Positions 18,919 to 29,021 of a stretch of DNA of 64,000 nucleotides are shown piece after piece. This DNA is from Tateyamaria omphalii (GTDB lineage: Bacteria > Pseudomonadota > Alphaproteobacteria > Rhodobacterales > Rhodobacteraceae): positions 1 to 64,000 of the forward strand of contig NZ_BMWT01000005.1 in NCBI RefSeq assembly GCF_014651375.1. The letters are read 5' to 3'. The notes under the pieces are model-generated. The model saw only the letters and a program-made list of their open reading frames with translations, had not been told where the DNA came from and made no database searches. The position numbers and the translations under genes were made by a program. Every line of letters starts with the position of its first letter. Positions within the stretch are counted from its first letter, which is position 1.

Positions 18919-19935
18919 TCAACCCGCTTGCGTGATCTGTGCGACCTTCCGGATTTTGTCGCGTGCCGCGCCGCTGTCGATGCTTTCGGTGGCGCAGGCG
19001 ACACCTTCCTTCAGGTCTGTGACGGTGCCAGCAACCTTGAGCGCGGCGGCGGAGTTCAGAAGGACAGCGTCGCGATAAGCGCCGGGCGCCCCGTCCAGCA
19101 GGGCCGCGAACGATTTGGCATTCTCTTCTGGCGTGCCGCCGACAATGGCCTCAAATGGATGGGTGGGCAGCCCTGCTTCTTCCGGGTGCACTTCAAAATC
19201 GGTGACTGTGCCGTCGGCTAGGGCAGAGACCCAGGACACGCCTGTGATCGTCAGTTCATCCGTGCCATCAGAGCCATGAACCAGCCAAGCGGAGGTGGAG
19301 CCGAGCTGGCCAAGTGTCTCGGCCATGGGCCGGATCAGGTCCCGCGAAAACGCCCCTGTCAGCTGCTTCTTGACGCCAGCAGGATTGGTTAGGGGCCCAA
19401 GGATATTGAAGATTGTGCGTGTTCCAAGTTCAGCCCGTGTTGGCATCACGTGAGCGGTGGCAGGGTGGTGCATCGGGGCCATCATGAAACCGATACCTGC
19501 GCCCTTGATTGCCTTTTCGACCACGTCAGAGCCAACCATAACGTTGATACCCATCTGGGTCAGGGCGTCCGCTGCCCCGGACTTGGAGCTGAGGTTCCGA
19601 TTGCCGTGTTTGGCGACCGTCACGCCTGCGCCTGCCACGACGAATGCCGTGGCCGTCGAGATGTTCAAGGTGCCCTTGCCATCCCCACCTGTGCCCACGA
19701 TGTCCATGGCGCCAGCAGGCGCGTTAACCGCATTGCACTTGGCGCGCATGACGGCTGCAGCCGCGGCATACTCATCAACGGTTTCGCCGCGCGTCCGCAA
19801 GGCCATGAGCAAGCCGCCGATCTGGCTGGGCGTTGCTTCGCCATCAAAGAGGATCTGGAAAGCTGTTTCGGCCTGATCGCGTGTCAGGGGACCGTTTGCC
19901 GCCGCATCAATGAGCGGTTTCAGTGCGTCACTCAT
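18919..19935 (-). CDS. trpD: Anthranilate phosphoribosyltransferase
   Basis: A 338-residue enzyme that joins anthranilate to PRPP, the second step of tryptophan synthesis. The PRPP loop is [14 protein letters not shown] (about residues 81-94), followed by [17 protein letters not shown]. The C-terminal alpha/beta domain is intact. It overlaps trpG by 4 bases and is separated from trpC by 82 bases that carry a repeat element. Confidence 0.96.
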   Translation of the reverse strand: MSDALKPLIDAAANGPLTRDQAETAFQILFDGEATPSQIGGLLMALRTRGETVDEYAAAAAVMRAKCNAVNAPAGAMDIVGTGGDGKGTLNISTATAFVVAGAGVTVAKHGNRNLSSKSGAADALTQMGINVMVGSDVVEKAIKGAGIGFMMAPMHHPATAHVMPTRAELGTRTIFNILGPLTNPAGVKKQLTGAFSRDLIRPMAETLGQLGSTSAWLVHGSDGTDELTITGVSWVSALADGTVTDFEVHPEEAGLPTHPFEAIVGGTPEENAKSFAALLDGAPGAYRDAVLLNSAAALKVAGTVTDLKEGVACATESIDSGAARDKIRKVAQITQAG

Positions 19936-20513
19936 GCGGCCACCGGCATAAGGTCAAGGAAGTTTTGCAGCATGGCATGCCCGTGTTCCGAGCGGATCGA
20001 TTCCGGGTGGAATTGCACGCCGTGGATCGGCAATTCCTTGTGGGCAAGGCCCATGATCGTGCCGTCTTCGAGTGCGCCGGTGATTTCCAGCTCATCCGGC
20101 AGGCTGTCCCGGTCGACGATCAGCGAATGATAGCGGGTTGCTTCGAACGGGCTTGGCAACCCTTTGAACACCGAATGATTGTCGTGGTGCATGGTGCCCA
20201 TCTTGCCGTGTACGATCTCGTTCGCGCGCACGACTTTACCACCAAAGGCTTGCCCGATGGTCTGATGACCAAGGCATACGCCCATAAGAGGGGTGCGGGT
20301 TTCGGCGGCTGCGGCAGTGAGTGCAAGACAGATACCCGCCTGATCCGGCGTCGCGGGGCCGGGCGAAAGAAGGATACCTTCGGGTTTGAGTGCCATCGCT
20401 TCTTGCACATTCAGTGCGTCGTTGCGGTAGACGTGCACATCCGCGCCCAACGATCCCAAATAGTGGACGAGGTTGTAGGTAAAACTGTCGTAGTTGTCGA
20501 TCAGCAGAAGCAT
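19932..20513 (-). CDS. trpG: Anthranilate synthase component II (glutamine amidotransferase)
   Basis: A 193-residue class I amidotransferase that supplies ammonia to TrpE. Start chosen at [16 protein letters not shown]; the open frame extends 17 codons further without similarity. The catalytic triad is Cys80 in [10 protein letters not shown] with the His and Glu of FHPES. It opens the trpG-trpD-trpC-moaC-moeA run. trpE is 2.7 kb away beyond two unrelated genes. I see no leader peptide with tandem Trp codons upstream. Confidence 0.95.
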   Translation of the reverse strand: MLLLIDNYDSFTYNLVHYLGSLGADVHVYRNDALNVQEAMALKPEGILLSPGPATPDQAGICLALTAAAAETRTPLMGVCLGHQTIGQAFGGKVVRANEIVHGKMGTMHHDNHSVFKGLPSPFEATRYHSLIVDRDSLPDELEITGALEDGTIMGLAHKELPIHGVQFHPESIRSEHGHAMLQNFLDLMPVAA

Positions 20514-20681
20514 GGGCGTATTCGATGTTCCAAGGGCGGACGTTGGCCGGTATAGTCGCGCCATACATGTTCAGGGTTGCCGGCCAGCGTCAAGAGGCGG
20601 GGGGCCTTCGAACAGGCACGAAGAGCAGGCTGTGGCACATCGCAAAGCGGGGTCACGGCGGGACAGGCAAAGAGGTCAGAT

Positions 20682-22154
20682 ATGGCACGGGGTTTTCTGA
20701 GCGGCATTTTCTGGGGTGGCGTGGTGAGCGTTGCGGGCGCGGCGGCTCTGTCCATTGCCAGCGACAGCCCGACAGCGCCAGATGCCGTCGTGCGCGCGCC
20801 GCAGGGTGTTGATGCACCGCAGGAAGGCACCGGCGGGACGCCACAGACGCGGGGCGATGCCGATCTGGTCATGGATGGCGACGCGCCACAAATCAACAGT
20901 CCGGAAGCCGATGACCTGACTGCCGCAGAAGCGGCGGGCGCGGATACTCCATCCGTGCCACAGACCGGGCAGGCGGAAGGTTTGGCTGATCCGGCCGAAG
21001 TTGGTGAAGGCGCAACTGTCGCAATAGACACGGATGCGCCGGTGCAGCCCAGCCCGCAAGGTGAAGCGCCGCAAGCGCCTGTGGGTGAGACGGAGTTGTC
21101 CATCTCAACAGATCCCGCGCAGCCACCTGCGCCACAGGTTCCCGATGCGCCAACCGCATTCGCCGAAGATGCTCCGGCAACCCCCGAAGGCACAGACACA
21201 CCGACGACCGAAGCCGCGGCACCGGATGCGCCAGATGCTGCCCCAGCTCCGGACGTTCCTGAGCGGGTCGAGACTCCAGCTGATCCGGAAACACCGCCCG
21301 AACGGTCCGCCGCGCTTCCCTCGGCGCTGGATCCAGCGACTGATAATGGACGGCCCACGATTGGGCGCCCAGCCACGTCTCTTGTCGACCGCGCTCCGAG
21401 TGCGGACGAGCCTCCCGCGGAAACAGACAATGAGGCGAATGACGCGGCGGCGGATGGCCCTCCGATCCAGATTTATGCAGCGCCTTTCGAGAACCCTGAA
21501 AACAAGCCATTGATGTCAATTGTCTTGATTGACGAAGGCGCAGATTTGACTGGTGGCAGCGTTGGCCTCGCCGCATTGCGGAGCTTTCCCTATCCGCTGA
21601 CATTTGCTGTGAATGCGTCACTTGGCGATGCAGCGGAACGTGTAGCTGAGTATCGCGGCGAAGGGTTTGAGGTTGCGGTCCTTCTGGACCTGCCAGCAGG
21701 CGCAACGGCTTCAGATACCGAAGTTACGCTGTCAGCGGCGATAGACGCGGTGCCAGAGGCTGTCGCGGTGATGGAGGGGACGGGCATCGGTTTGCAGGAA
21801 ACACGCGACGCGTCTGACCAGGTCTCTGCCGCTGTTTTGGCCTCTGGCCATGGGCTGATCCTGCAATCCAAGGGCTTGAACACCGCTCAAAAACTGGCCG
21901 TGCGTGAAGGCGTACCAGCAGGGCTGGTGTTCCGTGACTTCGACAGCGCGGGTCAGACACCAACGGTCATCCGCCGGTTTCTGGATCAGGCAGCGTTTCG
22001 TGCGGGTCAGGAAGGCGGTGTGATCATGGTTGGCCGCCTGCGTCCCGACACGATCTCGGCTTTGCTATTGTGGGGGTTGCAGGACCGGGCAGAACGTGTG
22101 GCGCTTGCCCCAGTGTCATCTGTCCTTCAGTTGCTCGCCGAAGAAGTGCAATAG
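20682..22154 (+). CDS. Divergent polysaccharide deacetylase family protein with long acidic linker
   Basis: About 490 residues from the ATG at 20682 (MARGFLSGIFWGGVVSV), which has AGAGG-like bases upstream. One N-terminal membrane helix (about 6-25) is followed by some 240 residues rich in Ala, Pro, Asp and Glu, such as DAPDAAPAPDVPERVETP. The C-terminal 210 residues, from MSIVLIDEGADLTG on, are of the divergent polysaccharide deacetylase (YibQ-like) family; the catalytic metal residues of classical deacetylases are not obvious. It lies divergent from trpG and convergent with the AstE-like gene, 3 bases away. Probably acts in the periplasm on envelope glycans, which is inference. Confidence 0.75.
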   Translation: MARGFLSGIFWGGVVSVAGAAALSIASDSPTAPDAVVRAPQGVDAPQEGTGGTPQTRGDADLVMDGDAPQINSPEADDLTAAEAAGADTPSVPQTGQAEGLADPAEVGEGATVAIDTDAPVQPSPQGEAPQAPVGETELSISTDPAQPPAPQVPDAPTAFAEDAPATPEGTDTPTTEAAAPDAPDAAPAPDVPERVETPADPETPPERSAALPSALDPATDNGRPTIGRPATSLVDRAPSADEPPAETDNEANDAAADGPPIQIYAAPFENPENKPLMSIVLIDEGADLTGGSVGLAALRSFPYPLTFAVNASLGDAAERVAEYRGEGFEVAVLLDLPAGATASDTEVTLSAAIDAVPEAVAVMEGTGIGLQETRDASDQVSAAVLASGHGLILQSKGLNTAQKLAVREGVPAGLVFRDFDSAGQTPTVIRRFLDQAAFRAGQEGGVIMVGRLRPDTISALLLWGLQDRAERVALAPVSSVLQLLAEEVQ

Positions 22155-22157
22155 GGC

Positions 22158-23198
22158 TCAGATAATCTCATCTTCGTCAAAGAGCGGGTCGGCTTCCAGT
22201 TGGGCTGTCATCGCTTCAACCGTGTCTTCATCTGCCGTGGGACTTATCTCGGCCAGATGAAATACCGCGTCCCCCTCGTTCACGACGGGCAGAACGGCGC
22301 GTCCGATGAGTATTCCAGACGACGGGGCGATAAGTTCGGTTTCCGTGGACCCAGCCGGGTCGGAAATGGCCGCCAAAACCTCGTTTTCCTCGACAACGTC
22401 GCCCTCGGCGCGAAAGGTACGCAGCAGGCCGCCGGAGGGCGCGCGCAACCACGTAGAGCTATTGCAGGTCAGAGATGGGGTGCGTGGGTGCGCAATACCC
22501 TTTGCGGCCAACATGTCCTGATCCCGCATCACGCGGAGGATGCCCGCGACGCCAGCGCGCACTGAAAACTCATCAAACCGCAGACCTTCACCTGCTTCAT
22601 AAAGCAAAACGGGTGTCCCGCGCTCTGCCGCTTCGCCACGCAATGATCCCTCGCGCAGGGAGGACGTCAGAATGACTGGTGCACCAAAGCTGCGCGCCAT
22701 GGTCGCGGTGATCTGGTCGCCAGGCGTAATGCGGATTTGAGGCAGGTTGGTACGATGAACGGCAGCGGAATGCAGGTCGATGCCGAAATCGCACCGTAGA
22801 ACCACATCATTCAGAAAGATATGCGCCAGCCGCGACCCAAGGGACCCGCTTGCGCTGCCGGGAAAGCAACGGTTCAGATCGCGGCGGTCTGGCAGATAGC
22901 GGGATCGCGCCAGAAAGCCGAAGGCGTTCACGATCGGGACAACCAGCAATGTGCCACGCAGCTTGTCGAGCTGTGGTGTGCGCAGAAGGCGGCGCGCAAT
23001 TTCCACACCGATCACCTCGTCCCCATGGACAGCAGCGCTGACAAACATGGTGGGACCGGGGCGTTTCCCGTGCAAAACCTCGACCCGTAGCGAAACAGGT
23101 GTGTGGTCGGGCAAGTCTGACACGGGCAGGGCCACGGATGCCCGACTGCCGGGGGCGACATTGATGTCACCCAGTTGGAACGCTCCGCGTGGCATCAA
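22158..23198 (-). CDS. Succinylglutamate desuccinylase/aspartoacylase-family zinc hydrolase
   Basis: A 346-residue protein of the AstE/AspA branch of zinc carboxypeptidases. The zinc-binding HGDE is in SAAVHGDEVIG (about residues 54-64), with a later IDLHSA supplying the second histidine and a YEAGEG segment the general-acid glutamate. The C-terminal 100 residues form a biotinyl-like beta domain (APSGGLLRTFRAEGDVV). Such proteins cleave N-acyl amino acids; the true substrate cannot be read from the sequence. It ends 3 bases from the convergent deacetylase-like gene. Confidence 0.83.
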   Translation of the reverse strand: MMPRGAFQLGDINVAPGSRASVALPVSDLPDHTPVSLRVEVLHGKRPGPTMFVSAAVHGDEVIGVEIARRLLRTPQLDKLRGTLLVVPIVNAFGFLARSRYLPDRRDLNRCFPGSASGSLGSRLAHIFLNDVVLRCDFGIDLHSAAVHRTNLPQIRITPGDQITATMARSFGAPVILTSSLREGSLRGEAAERGTPVLLYEAGEGLRFDEFSVRAGVAGILRVMRDQDMLAAKGIAHPRTPSLTCNSSTWLRAPSGGLLRTFRAEGDVVEENEVLAAISDPAGSTETELIAPSSGILIGRAVLPVVNEGDAVFHLAEISPTADEDTVEAMTAQLEADPLFDEDEII

Positions 23199-23228
23199 CT
23201 TTGGCCCACTAACACGTCTGTCTGTGTG

Positions 23229-24737
23229 TCACTGGTTGCCGCCGCCAAAGCGCGCGGCGTCTGCAGCCGCCCGCCGAATGGCACCAGATTTGTGCACTGT
23301 TTCCATGAACTCCGCCTCGGGGTCGCTGTCATAGACAACGCCGCCTCCAGCTTGGATGTACAGCTTTTGGTCCTGAACAACGGCTGTCCGCAGGGCGATG
23401 CACATGTCCATGTCGCCACCCGCACTGAAGTATCCTACGCCGCCGCCATACACACCGCGCTTTTCCGGCTCCAACTCGTCGATGATTTCCATCGCCCTGA
23501 CCTTTGGCGCGCCAGATACGGTGCCAGCGGGCATCCCGGCAAAGAAGGCGTCAAGCGCGTCTTTTCCCTCGGCCAGTTCACCCACGACGTTCGAGACGAT
23601 GTGCATCACGTGGCTGTAGCGTTCGACGATGAACTCCTCAGTCGGTCGGACGGTGCCAATCTTGGCCACACGGCCCACATCGTTGCGGCCGAGATCCAAT
23701 AGCATCAGATGCTCTGCCAGCTCTTTCTTGTCGGCCAGCAGATCGGCTTCCAGTTCCTTGTCCTTTTCGGGTGTGTCCCCGCGGGGACGGGTGCCTGCAA
23801 TCGGGCGGATCGTAACCTCGTTGCCGAACACACGAACCAGGATTTCGGGGCTTGCACCCACGACCTGAAACCCACCGAAGTTGAAGTAGAACATGAAAGG
23901 TGACGGGTTCGTGCGCCGGAGCGACCGGTAGAGTGCGAAGGGTGGCTCCCGGAACTCCTGCGTCCAACGTTGTGCCGGTACGACCTGAAAGATGTCGCCC
24001 GCTTTGATGTAGTCGCGCGCCTTTTCGACAGCGGCCTTGTAGGCATCCTTGGTGAAGTTCGACACCGGTTCGGCTTGCGGGCTTGCGTCCCCCAGATCAC
24101 GGGTTTCAACCGGCATTGCGCGTTCAAGGTCGCGGACGGCGTCCATCACCCGTTCTGCGGCCTGAGCATAGGCGGCGCGCGCCGATTGGCCATCGCTGAC
24201 CCATGCAGGCGAGACGACAGTGACCTCACCCTTTACACCATCAAGAACGGCAACGACCGACGGGCGCAGCATCAGCGCATCTGGCAAGCCAAGCGGGTCG
24301 GGGTTGATGTCTGGAAGGCGTTCAACCAGCCGGATCATGTCATAACCCAAGTAGCCGAACAGGCCCGCGGCAGCTTGTGGCAGATTATCGGGCAGGTCGA
24401 TGCGGCTTTCTTCGATCAGGGCGCGCAGTGCATCAAGCGGGTTGCCCTCCAGCGGCTCGAACGCATCTGCATCATAGCGGGCCATGCGGTTGATCGAGGA
24501 GGCTTCGCCGTCACATCGCCATATCAGATCAGGTTTCATCCCAATGATCGAGTATCGACCACGCACCTCACCGCCGGTGACGGACTCAAGTACAAACGCA
24601 TCTTTCTGAGCACCCGTCAGCTTCAGCATCAGGGACACGGGCGTGTCCAGGTCTGCCGCAAGCCGGGTGTAAACCACTTGGTTCTGGCCTTCCGCATAGG
24701 CTGCGGCAAAGCTGTCAAAATCGGGAACGAGTGCCAT
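23229..24737 (-). CDS. trpE: Anthranilate synthase component I
   Basis: A 502-residue chorismate-utilising enzyme making anthranilate with TrpG. The N-terminal regulatory region has AFVLESVTGG, part of the tryptophan feedback site. The chorismate domain has FQVVPAQRW, IAGTRPRG, DLGRNDVGRV and SGAPKVRAMEII in the expected order. Its ATG overlaps the stop of the ppiD-like gene (TGATG), so trpE is translated together with a folding factor rather than with the other trp genes. Confidence 0.96.
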   Translation of the reverse strand: MALVPDFDSFAAAYAEGQNQVVYTRLAADLDTPVSLMLKLTGAQKDAFVLESVTGGEVRGRYSIIGMKPDLIWRCDGEASSINRMARYDADAFEPLEGNPLDALRALIEESRIDLPDNLPQAAAGLFGYLGYDMIRLVERLPDINPDPLGLPDALMLRPSVVAVLDGVKGEVTVVSPAWVSDGQSARAAYAQAAERVMDAVRDLERAMPVETRDLGDASPQAEPVSNFTKDAYKAAVEKARDYIKAGDIFQVVPAQRWTQEFREPPFALYRSLRRTNPSPFMFYFNFGGFQVVGASPEILVRVFGNEVTIRPIAGTRPRGDTPEKDKELEADLLADKKELAEHLMLLDLGRNDVGRVAKIGTVRPTEEFIVERYSHVMHIVSNVVGELAEGKDALDAFFAGMPAGTVSGAPKVRAMEIIDELEPEKRGVYGGGVGYFSAGGDMDMCIALRTAVVQDQKLYIQAGGGVVYDSDPEAEFMETVHKSGAIRRAAADAARFGGGNQ

Positions 24738-26584
24738 CAGGGGAAGTTCACGTGCACGGCGTCCAACGCCTGCTGGTTGATTTGCGTCCCTGCACGCAGC
24801 ACAACGTCTTCGCCGAAGATGTTGAAGATTTCACTGGCGAGAAGTTGGCCCATCTCGGCGCTGAGCGCTTCTGTTTCGGCCTGCACTTCCGGCGTGTCAG
24901 TGGTCTCGTTGACCGCATCAAGTCGGACAACCAGCACTGCGCCATAGCCCGAGATAATGCGCACGTCGCCGGGTTCCATTTCAAACACGGCAGGCATGAA
25001 TGCGGGGGGCGTGCCCTGTACGAACGCGCTGCGGTCCAGATCGGTTTCGACGATAGAATCCAAGGATTGGCTGGCAAAGCTTTCGCCTGCTTCCAATGCA
25101 GGCAGCAGGGCTTCGGCCTTTTCGGTTAACCTGTTTTCCGTTTGCTCCGCTTCCCAGTTGCCTTGAACGTTCAGCTTCGCTTCCTCAAACGGGGCAGGGC
25201 GCGGCGGCAGGAGGTCGTCCATCCGCATGGCGACGATACCGCCATCGTCCAGCTGGACGATTTCCGGGAAGTCGTCTTGGGTCAGTTCCACAGCGGCATC
25301 GCGGAAGCCATCATAGGCTGCAATTCCGTCGCCCATGACCGGGAACCAGTCAATGGTACCCAGCTGCATGTCGGTTTCGGAATCCAATTCTTCGAGCGTT
25401 GCGCCGCCTGCCAGCAGGTTGTCGAACTCTTCGGCCAGAACTGCGACCTGCCGCCGTGCGGCGTCCAGGGCCAGTTCCTGCCGCAGTTGTGGCTCGGCAT
25501 CCTCAAAGCTGATGATCTGAGCAGGCAGGACGCCGTTCACGCGAAACAGCGCCGGGCCAAGCGATGAGGGAAGGGGACCAACGACATCGCCAACCTCGGC
25601 GTTGAAAACAGCCTCGCCTGCGGCATCCAGTTCAAGACGGTTTACGTCACCCATGTCGACATCGGCCAGTTCCAACCCGCGCTCTGTCACCAGCGCTTCG
25701 AATGTTGTGCCGTCCACCTCAAGCTGCGCGGCGGCGCGTTCAGCGGCATCCGCATCAAGATAGACCAGACGCTCAACAAGGCGCCGTTCGGGACGGTTGT
25801 ATTGATCTGCCCGCGCGTCGTATTCGGCGCGCAGGGTGCTTTCCTCGACCTCCATTGAGTCCAGGATCATGTCGGGCAGCAGAGCGGCATAGGTGATGCG
25901 CTTGGTTTCGGGCAGTTCGTAGTCGTCAAGGTTGTCTTCGTAATACGCGCGCAAAACCTCGTCCGAGGGTGTGGGCAGTGCCGTTTCAAGATCAGCCTGA
26001 CCCAAACGCACCCATGTGAAGTCGCGTGTTTCGCCAAGAAAGGAGACCAGCGTGCGGGCGTATGTTTCGGGCATGCTGACACCTGAAACGATGGCACCCT
26101 GCAGGATCGAACGAGATACTTCCTCGCGCAGTTGATTTTCGAATTCGGATTCGCTGGTGCCTTGGTTGTCCAAGGTGAACCGGTAGGCATCGCGGTCAAA
26201 CGAACCATCAAGGCCGCGGAACGCCGGAATGTTCAGGATTTCGTCGCGGATTGTTTCGTCACCAACGCTCAGGCCCATTTCGCCTGCTTCATGGTCCAGC
26301 GCGCGGGCGCGGACCAGACGGGCCAGAACAGCCTGATCCAGACCAATGGCTTGGGCACGGGCAAAGGTCAGGGGCGCGCCTGTTTGCTGGCCAACTGCCT
26401 GCATCTCGCGTTGCAGCGTGTTTGCATAGGTTTGGACGTCGATATGCTTGTCGCCGACCTTGCCCACGGTGCGGATTGTGCCCCCCAGACCATCAAGGCC
26501 AAAGCCAAGGCTGAGGCCCACAAACAAGAGGCCCAGAAGGATCCAAACGGCGATTTTCGAGATGGATGTGTTGCTCTTGGCCAT
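24737..26584 (-). CDS. PpiD-like periplasmic peptidyl-prolyl isomerase/chaperone
   Basis: A 615-residue protein with one N-terminal membrane helix (about 11-29, ISKIAVWILLGLLFVGLSL), a SurA-type chaperone domain from about 35 to 190, and a poorly conserved parvulin-type middle part. This layout is that of PpiD, the membrane-anchored chaperone near the Sec translocon that helps outer-membrane proteins leave the membrane. Alphaproteobacterial members often lack an active isomerase site, and I see no clear parvulin motif. Start ATG has normal spacing; coupled to trpE. Confidence 0.83.
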   Translation of the reverse strand: MAKSNTSISKIAVWILLGLLFVGLSLGFGLDGLGGTIRTVGKVGDKHIDVQTYANTLQREMQAVGQQTGAPLTFARAQAIGLDQAVLARLVRARALDHEAGEMGLSVGDETIRDEILNIPAFRGLDGSFDRDAYRFTLDNQGTSESEFENQLREEVSRSILQGAIVSGVSMPETYARTLVSFLGETRDFTWVRLGQADLETALPTPSDEVLRAYYEDNLDDYELPETKRITYAALLPDMILDSMEVEESTLRAEYDARADQYNRPERRLVERLVYLDADAAERAAAQLEVDGTTFEALVTERGLELADVDMGDVNRLELDAAGEAVFNAEVGDVVGPLPSSLGPALFRVNGVLPAQIISFEDAEPQLRQELALDAARRQVAVLAEEFDNLLAGGATLEELDSETDMQLGTIDWFPVMGDGIAAYDGFRDAAVELTQDDFPEIVQLDDGGIVAMRMDDLLPPRPAPFEEAKLNVQGNWEAEQTENRLTEKAEALLPALEAGESFASQSLDSIVETDLDRSAFVQGTPPAFMPAVFEMEPGDVRIISGYGAVLVVRLDAVNETTDTPEVQAETEALSAEMGQLLASEIFNIFGEDVVLRAGTQINQQALDAVHVNFP

Positions 26585-26660
26585 GTGCGCCTTCTAACGG
26601 GTGTCGTTGCGGTTGAGGATGTCTAGCGGCACTGCCTGAGACGGGCAAGAGCCGTTGGAT

Positions 26661-27836
26661 TCAAAGGCTCAGCGCTGACAGCCTTGTGTAGAGGTCACTA
26701 ATGCCGCTGGCGTCAAGGTTAGCAAAGGCAATGCGCAATTGCTGGCGTCCTTCAGAGGCACCTTCGGGCCAAAACATTGTGCCCGGCAGGCACAGGATAC
26801 CGGGATCTTGCACCAGTTTCGGGGCAAGGTCGGCTGACGACATGTCAAACGGGTGCTTCATGTAGGCGAAATAGGCACCCAGCCCCATGAGCTCCCACCC
26901 TTTGTCTGCCAGCACGGGAAGTCCATCGGTAATGGCCTTGCGCCGCGCGAGGATTTCGTCGCGTTCCCCCGCGACCCAGTCACCAAGGTTTTCCAGCCCC
27001 CAAAGAGCGGCGTACTGTCCGATCTGCCCCGGACAGATCGCAACGGTGTCGAGGAACTTTTCAGCCTCAGCCAACCGCGCCGAGGATGTCACCAATGCAC
27101 CGACCCGGTGGCCGGTCAGGCGGTATGTCTTGGAAAACGAATAGAGATGGATGAACGTATTCTCCCATCCATCCTGTTGGAACAGGGCATGCGGCGCACC
27201 GCTGCGACTGTCGAAGTCGCGATAGGTTTCATCAACGATTAGGGCGATCCCGCGCGCCTTTGCCAGTTCGAAGAAGGCGAGCACGAGGTTATCGGGGTAC
27301 TCAACGCCTGCCGGGTTGTTTGGCGTGACCAATGCAATGGCGCGCGTCCGGTCGGTGATCAGGGCGTCGGCGGCCGCGACATCCGGCAGCATACCGTCGC
27401 CCACGGGCAGCGGTGCAGAGGTGACGCCAGTCATATCCAGCCACATTTTATGGTTGAAATACCATGGGGTTGGCAGGATAACTTCATCCCCTTCCTCGCA
27501 CAGCGTTGCGATTGCTGATGCAAAGGCTTGATTGCAGCCGGATGTGATCGCGACATTGGCTGCGCTCGTGTTCGCTCCGTAGTGGCGATTGATCTGCTCT
27601 GACAATCCTGCACGCAGGGCCGCCATGCCCAGAACCGGACCGTAGAGATGCGCATCATCTTTGGTGAGCGCCGCATCTGCCATCGCTTGGCGCAGCGCGT
27701 CGGGAGGAGGATCAACCGGCGCCGCTTGGCTGACGTTGATCAGCGGACGGTCTTCGGGGAAGGTGACGCCCTCGATCCAGCGCCGCGCCTCCATCACCGG
27801 AGGGGCGAATGTGGAAGCGGTGCGTGTCGTGGTCAT
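26661..27836 (-). CDS. Class I/II pyridoxal-phosphate aminotransferase
   Basis: A 391-residue fold-type I aminotransferase. The PLP lysine is in YSFSKTYRLTGHRVG and the substrate-binding NPAG is in VTPNNPAGVEYPDN. The aspartate of the cofactor ring is in VDETYRDFD. Substrate is not clear; similar roseobacter genes are annotated only as aminotransferases. It stands 66 bases downstream of gpt on the same strand and may share its transcript. Confidence 0.85.
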   Translation of the reverse strand: MTTTRTASTFAPPVMEARRWIEGVTFPEDRPLINVSQAAPVDPPPDALRQAMADAALTKDDAHLYGPVLGMAALRAGLSEQINRHYGANTSAANVAITSGCNQAFASAIATLCEEGDEVILPTPWYFNHKMWLDMTGVTSAPLPVGDGMLPDVAAADALITDRTRAIALVTPNNPAGVEYPDNLVLAFFELAKARGIALIVDETYRDFDSRSGAPHALFQQDGWENTFIHLYSFSKTYRLTGHRVGALVTSSARLAEAEKFLDTVAICPGQIGQYAALWGLENLGDWVAGERDEILARRKAITDGLPVLADKGWELMGLGAYFAYMKHPFDMSSADLAPKLVQDPGILCLPGTMFWPEGASEGRQQLRIAFANLDASGISDLYTRLSALSL

Positions 27837-27902
27837 GTGAGTGCTCGTTTTGAAAGCGCCGGAACCTCCGGCGGTCGTTTGGCGGGCCCGGTGCGTGCGT
27901 TC

Positions 27903-28406
27903 TCAGTCGGTGCCGCGGTAAGGCTCGACATATTGCAGGGCCATATCCCAGGGGAAGAAGATCCACGTGTCCTGGCTGACGCCTGTGATGAACGTATCGA
28001 CCATCGGTTCGCCCTTGGGCTTGGCATAGACGGTGGCAAAATGCGCTTTGGGGTATAGTTCGCGTACCACCTCAAGCGTGCGGCCAGAATCGACCAGATC
28101 GTCGATCACCAAGATACCCGTGCCGTCGCCCATCAGTTCGGCGTCAGGTGCCTTGAGCACTTCAACCTCGCCCTGGCTTTGGTGGTGGTAGGATTTGACG
28201 CTGATCGTATCCACGGTGCGAATGTCCAACTCGCGGCTGACGATCATGGCCGGTGCCATGCCGCCCCGCGTAATCGCCACGACGGCCCGCCACGCGCCTT
28301 CATCCGGTCCTTGCCCATCAAGGCGCCACGCCAGCGCCCGGCTGTCGCGGTGGATTTGATCCCAGCTGATGTGGAACCCTTTTTCATGGGGGAGGCGGTC
28401 TGCCAT
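27903..28406 (-). CDS. gpt: Xanthine-guanine phosphoribosyltransferase
   Basis: A 167-residue purine salvage enzyme that attaches PRPP to xanthine or guanine. The PRPP motif is [13 protein letters not shown] and the ends [10 protein letters not shown] and PWDM match the E. coli Gpt pattern. It follows the LysE-type gene by 3 bases and thus belongs to the fabI-lysE-gpt run. Length is slightly more than E. coli Gpt because of an N-terminal extension. Confidence 0.92.
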   Translation of the reverse strand: MADRLPHEKGFHISWDQIHRDSRALAWRLDGQGPDEGAWRAVVAITRGGMAPAMIVSRELDIRTVDTISVKSYHHQSQGEVEVLKAPDAELMGDGTGILVIDDLVDSGRTLEVVRELYPKAHFATVYAKPKGEPMVDTFITGVSQDTWIFFPWDMALQYVEPYRGTD

Positions 28407-28409
28407 TGT

Positions 28410-29018
28410 TTACTTCTCCAGGATCAGGCGCACGCCAAGCGCGCCTAGCAGTGTGGCCGCGATGCGGTCGAAAACAGGTTTGAGGCTGACATAACCGCGT
28501 CGAATGTGCGGTGTGCTGAGCGCAAGGGCGAGAAGCGTGTAGAACGCCAGTTCAAGCAGCCAGTGATTCAACACGATCGCAGCAATATCTGCTGGTGCGA
28601 GCCCTTTAGGAAAAACAACGACAATCACGGCGGCCGCAAACAGCATCGACTTCGGATTGCCCAGGTTCAAGAGCATTCCTGACAATACTGCCTGTCCGCG
28701 TGGCCTCGGTGCATCGCCAAGCTCGTCACGTGCATGTCGCCATGTTTGGATCGCAATCCATATCAGGTAGAGCGCCCCACCGATCTTGAGCGCGGTATAG
28801 GTCCAAGGAAAGAGTGTAAAGACAGCCTCAAGACCCAATAGCGCTGCCATCGTCCACATCGCGGCAGCGGTGCCGAGACCAACACCGGTCGCAATGCCAG
28901 CCGCGCGACCGCCTGTTACGGTCGCCTTGGTGATAAACAACATGGCCGCACCGGGAGAAAGCAGCGCAGCCAAAAGGACCGTATTGAAAGCTATTAGTTC
29001 TGCCAGCGTCAGGCTCAT
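28410..29018 (-). CDS. LysE-family amino acid exporter
   Basis: A 202-residue inner-membrane protein with six predicted helices, of the LysE/RhtB family that exports amino acids or their derivatives. The N-terminal LLAALLSPGAAMLFITKATVTGG resembles the family signature region. Placed 3 bases after fabI and 3 bases before gpt. Substrate unknown. Confidence 0.85.
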   Translation of the reverse strand: MSLTLAELIAFNTVLLAALLSPGAAMLFITKATVTGGRAAGIATGVGLGTAAAMWTMAALLGLEAVFTLFPWTYTALKIGGALYLIWIAIQTWRHARDELGDAPRPRGQAVLSGMLLNLGNPKSMLFAAAVIVVVFPKGLAPADIAAIVLNHWLLELAFYTLLALALSTPHIRRGYVSLKPVFDRIAATLLGALGVRLILEK

Positions 29019-29021
29019 CCG

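Noticed and set aside
20514-20681. Trp attenuator before trpG
   Set aside because: No leader peptide with tandem Trp codons and no terminator/antiterminator pair was visible.
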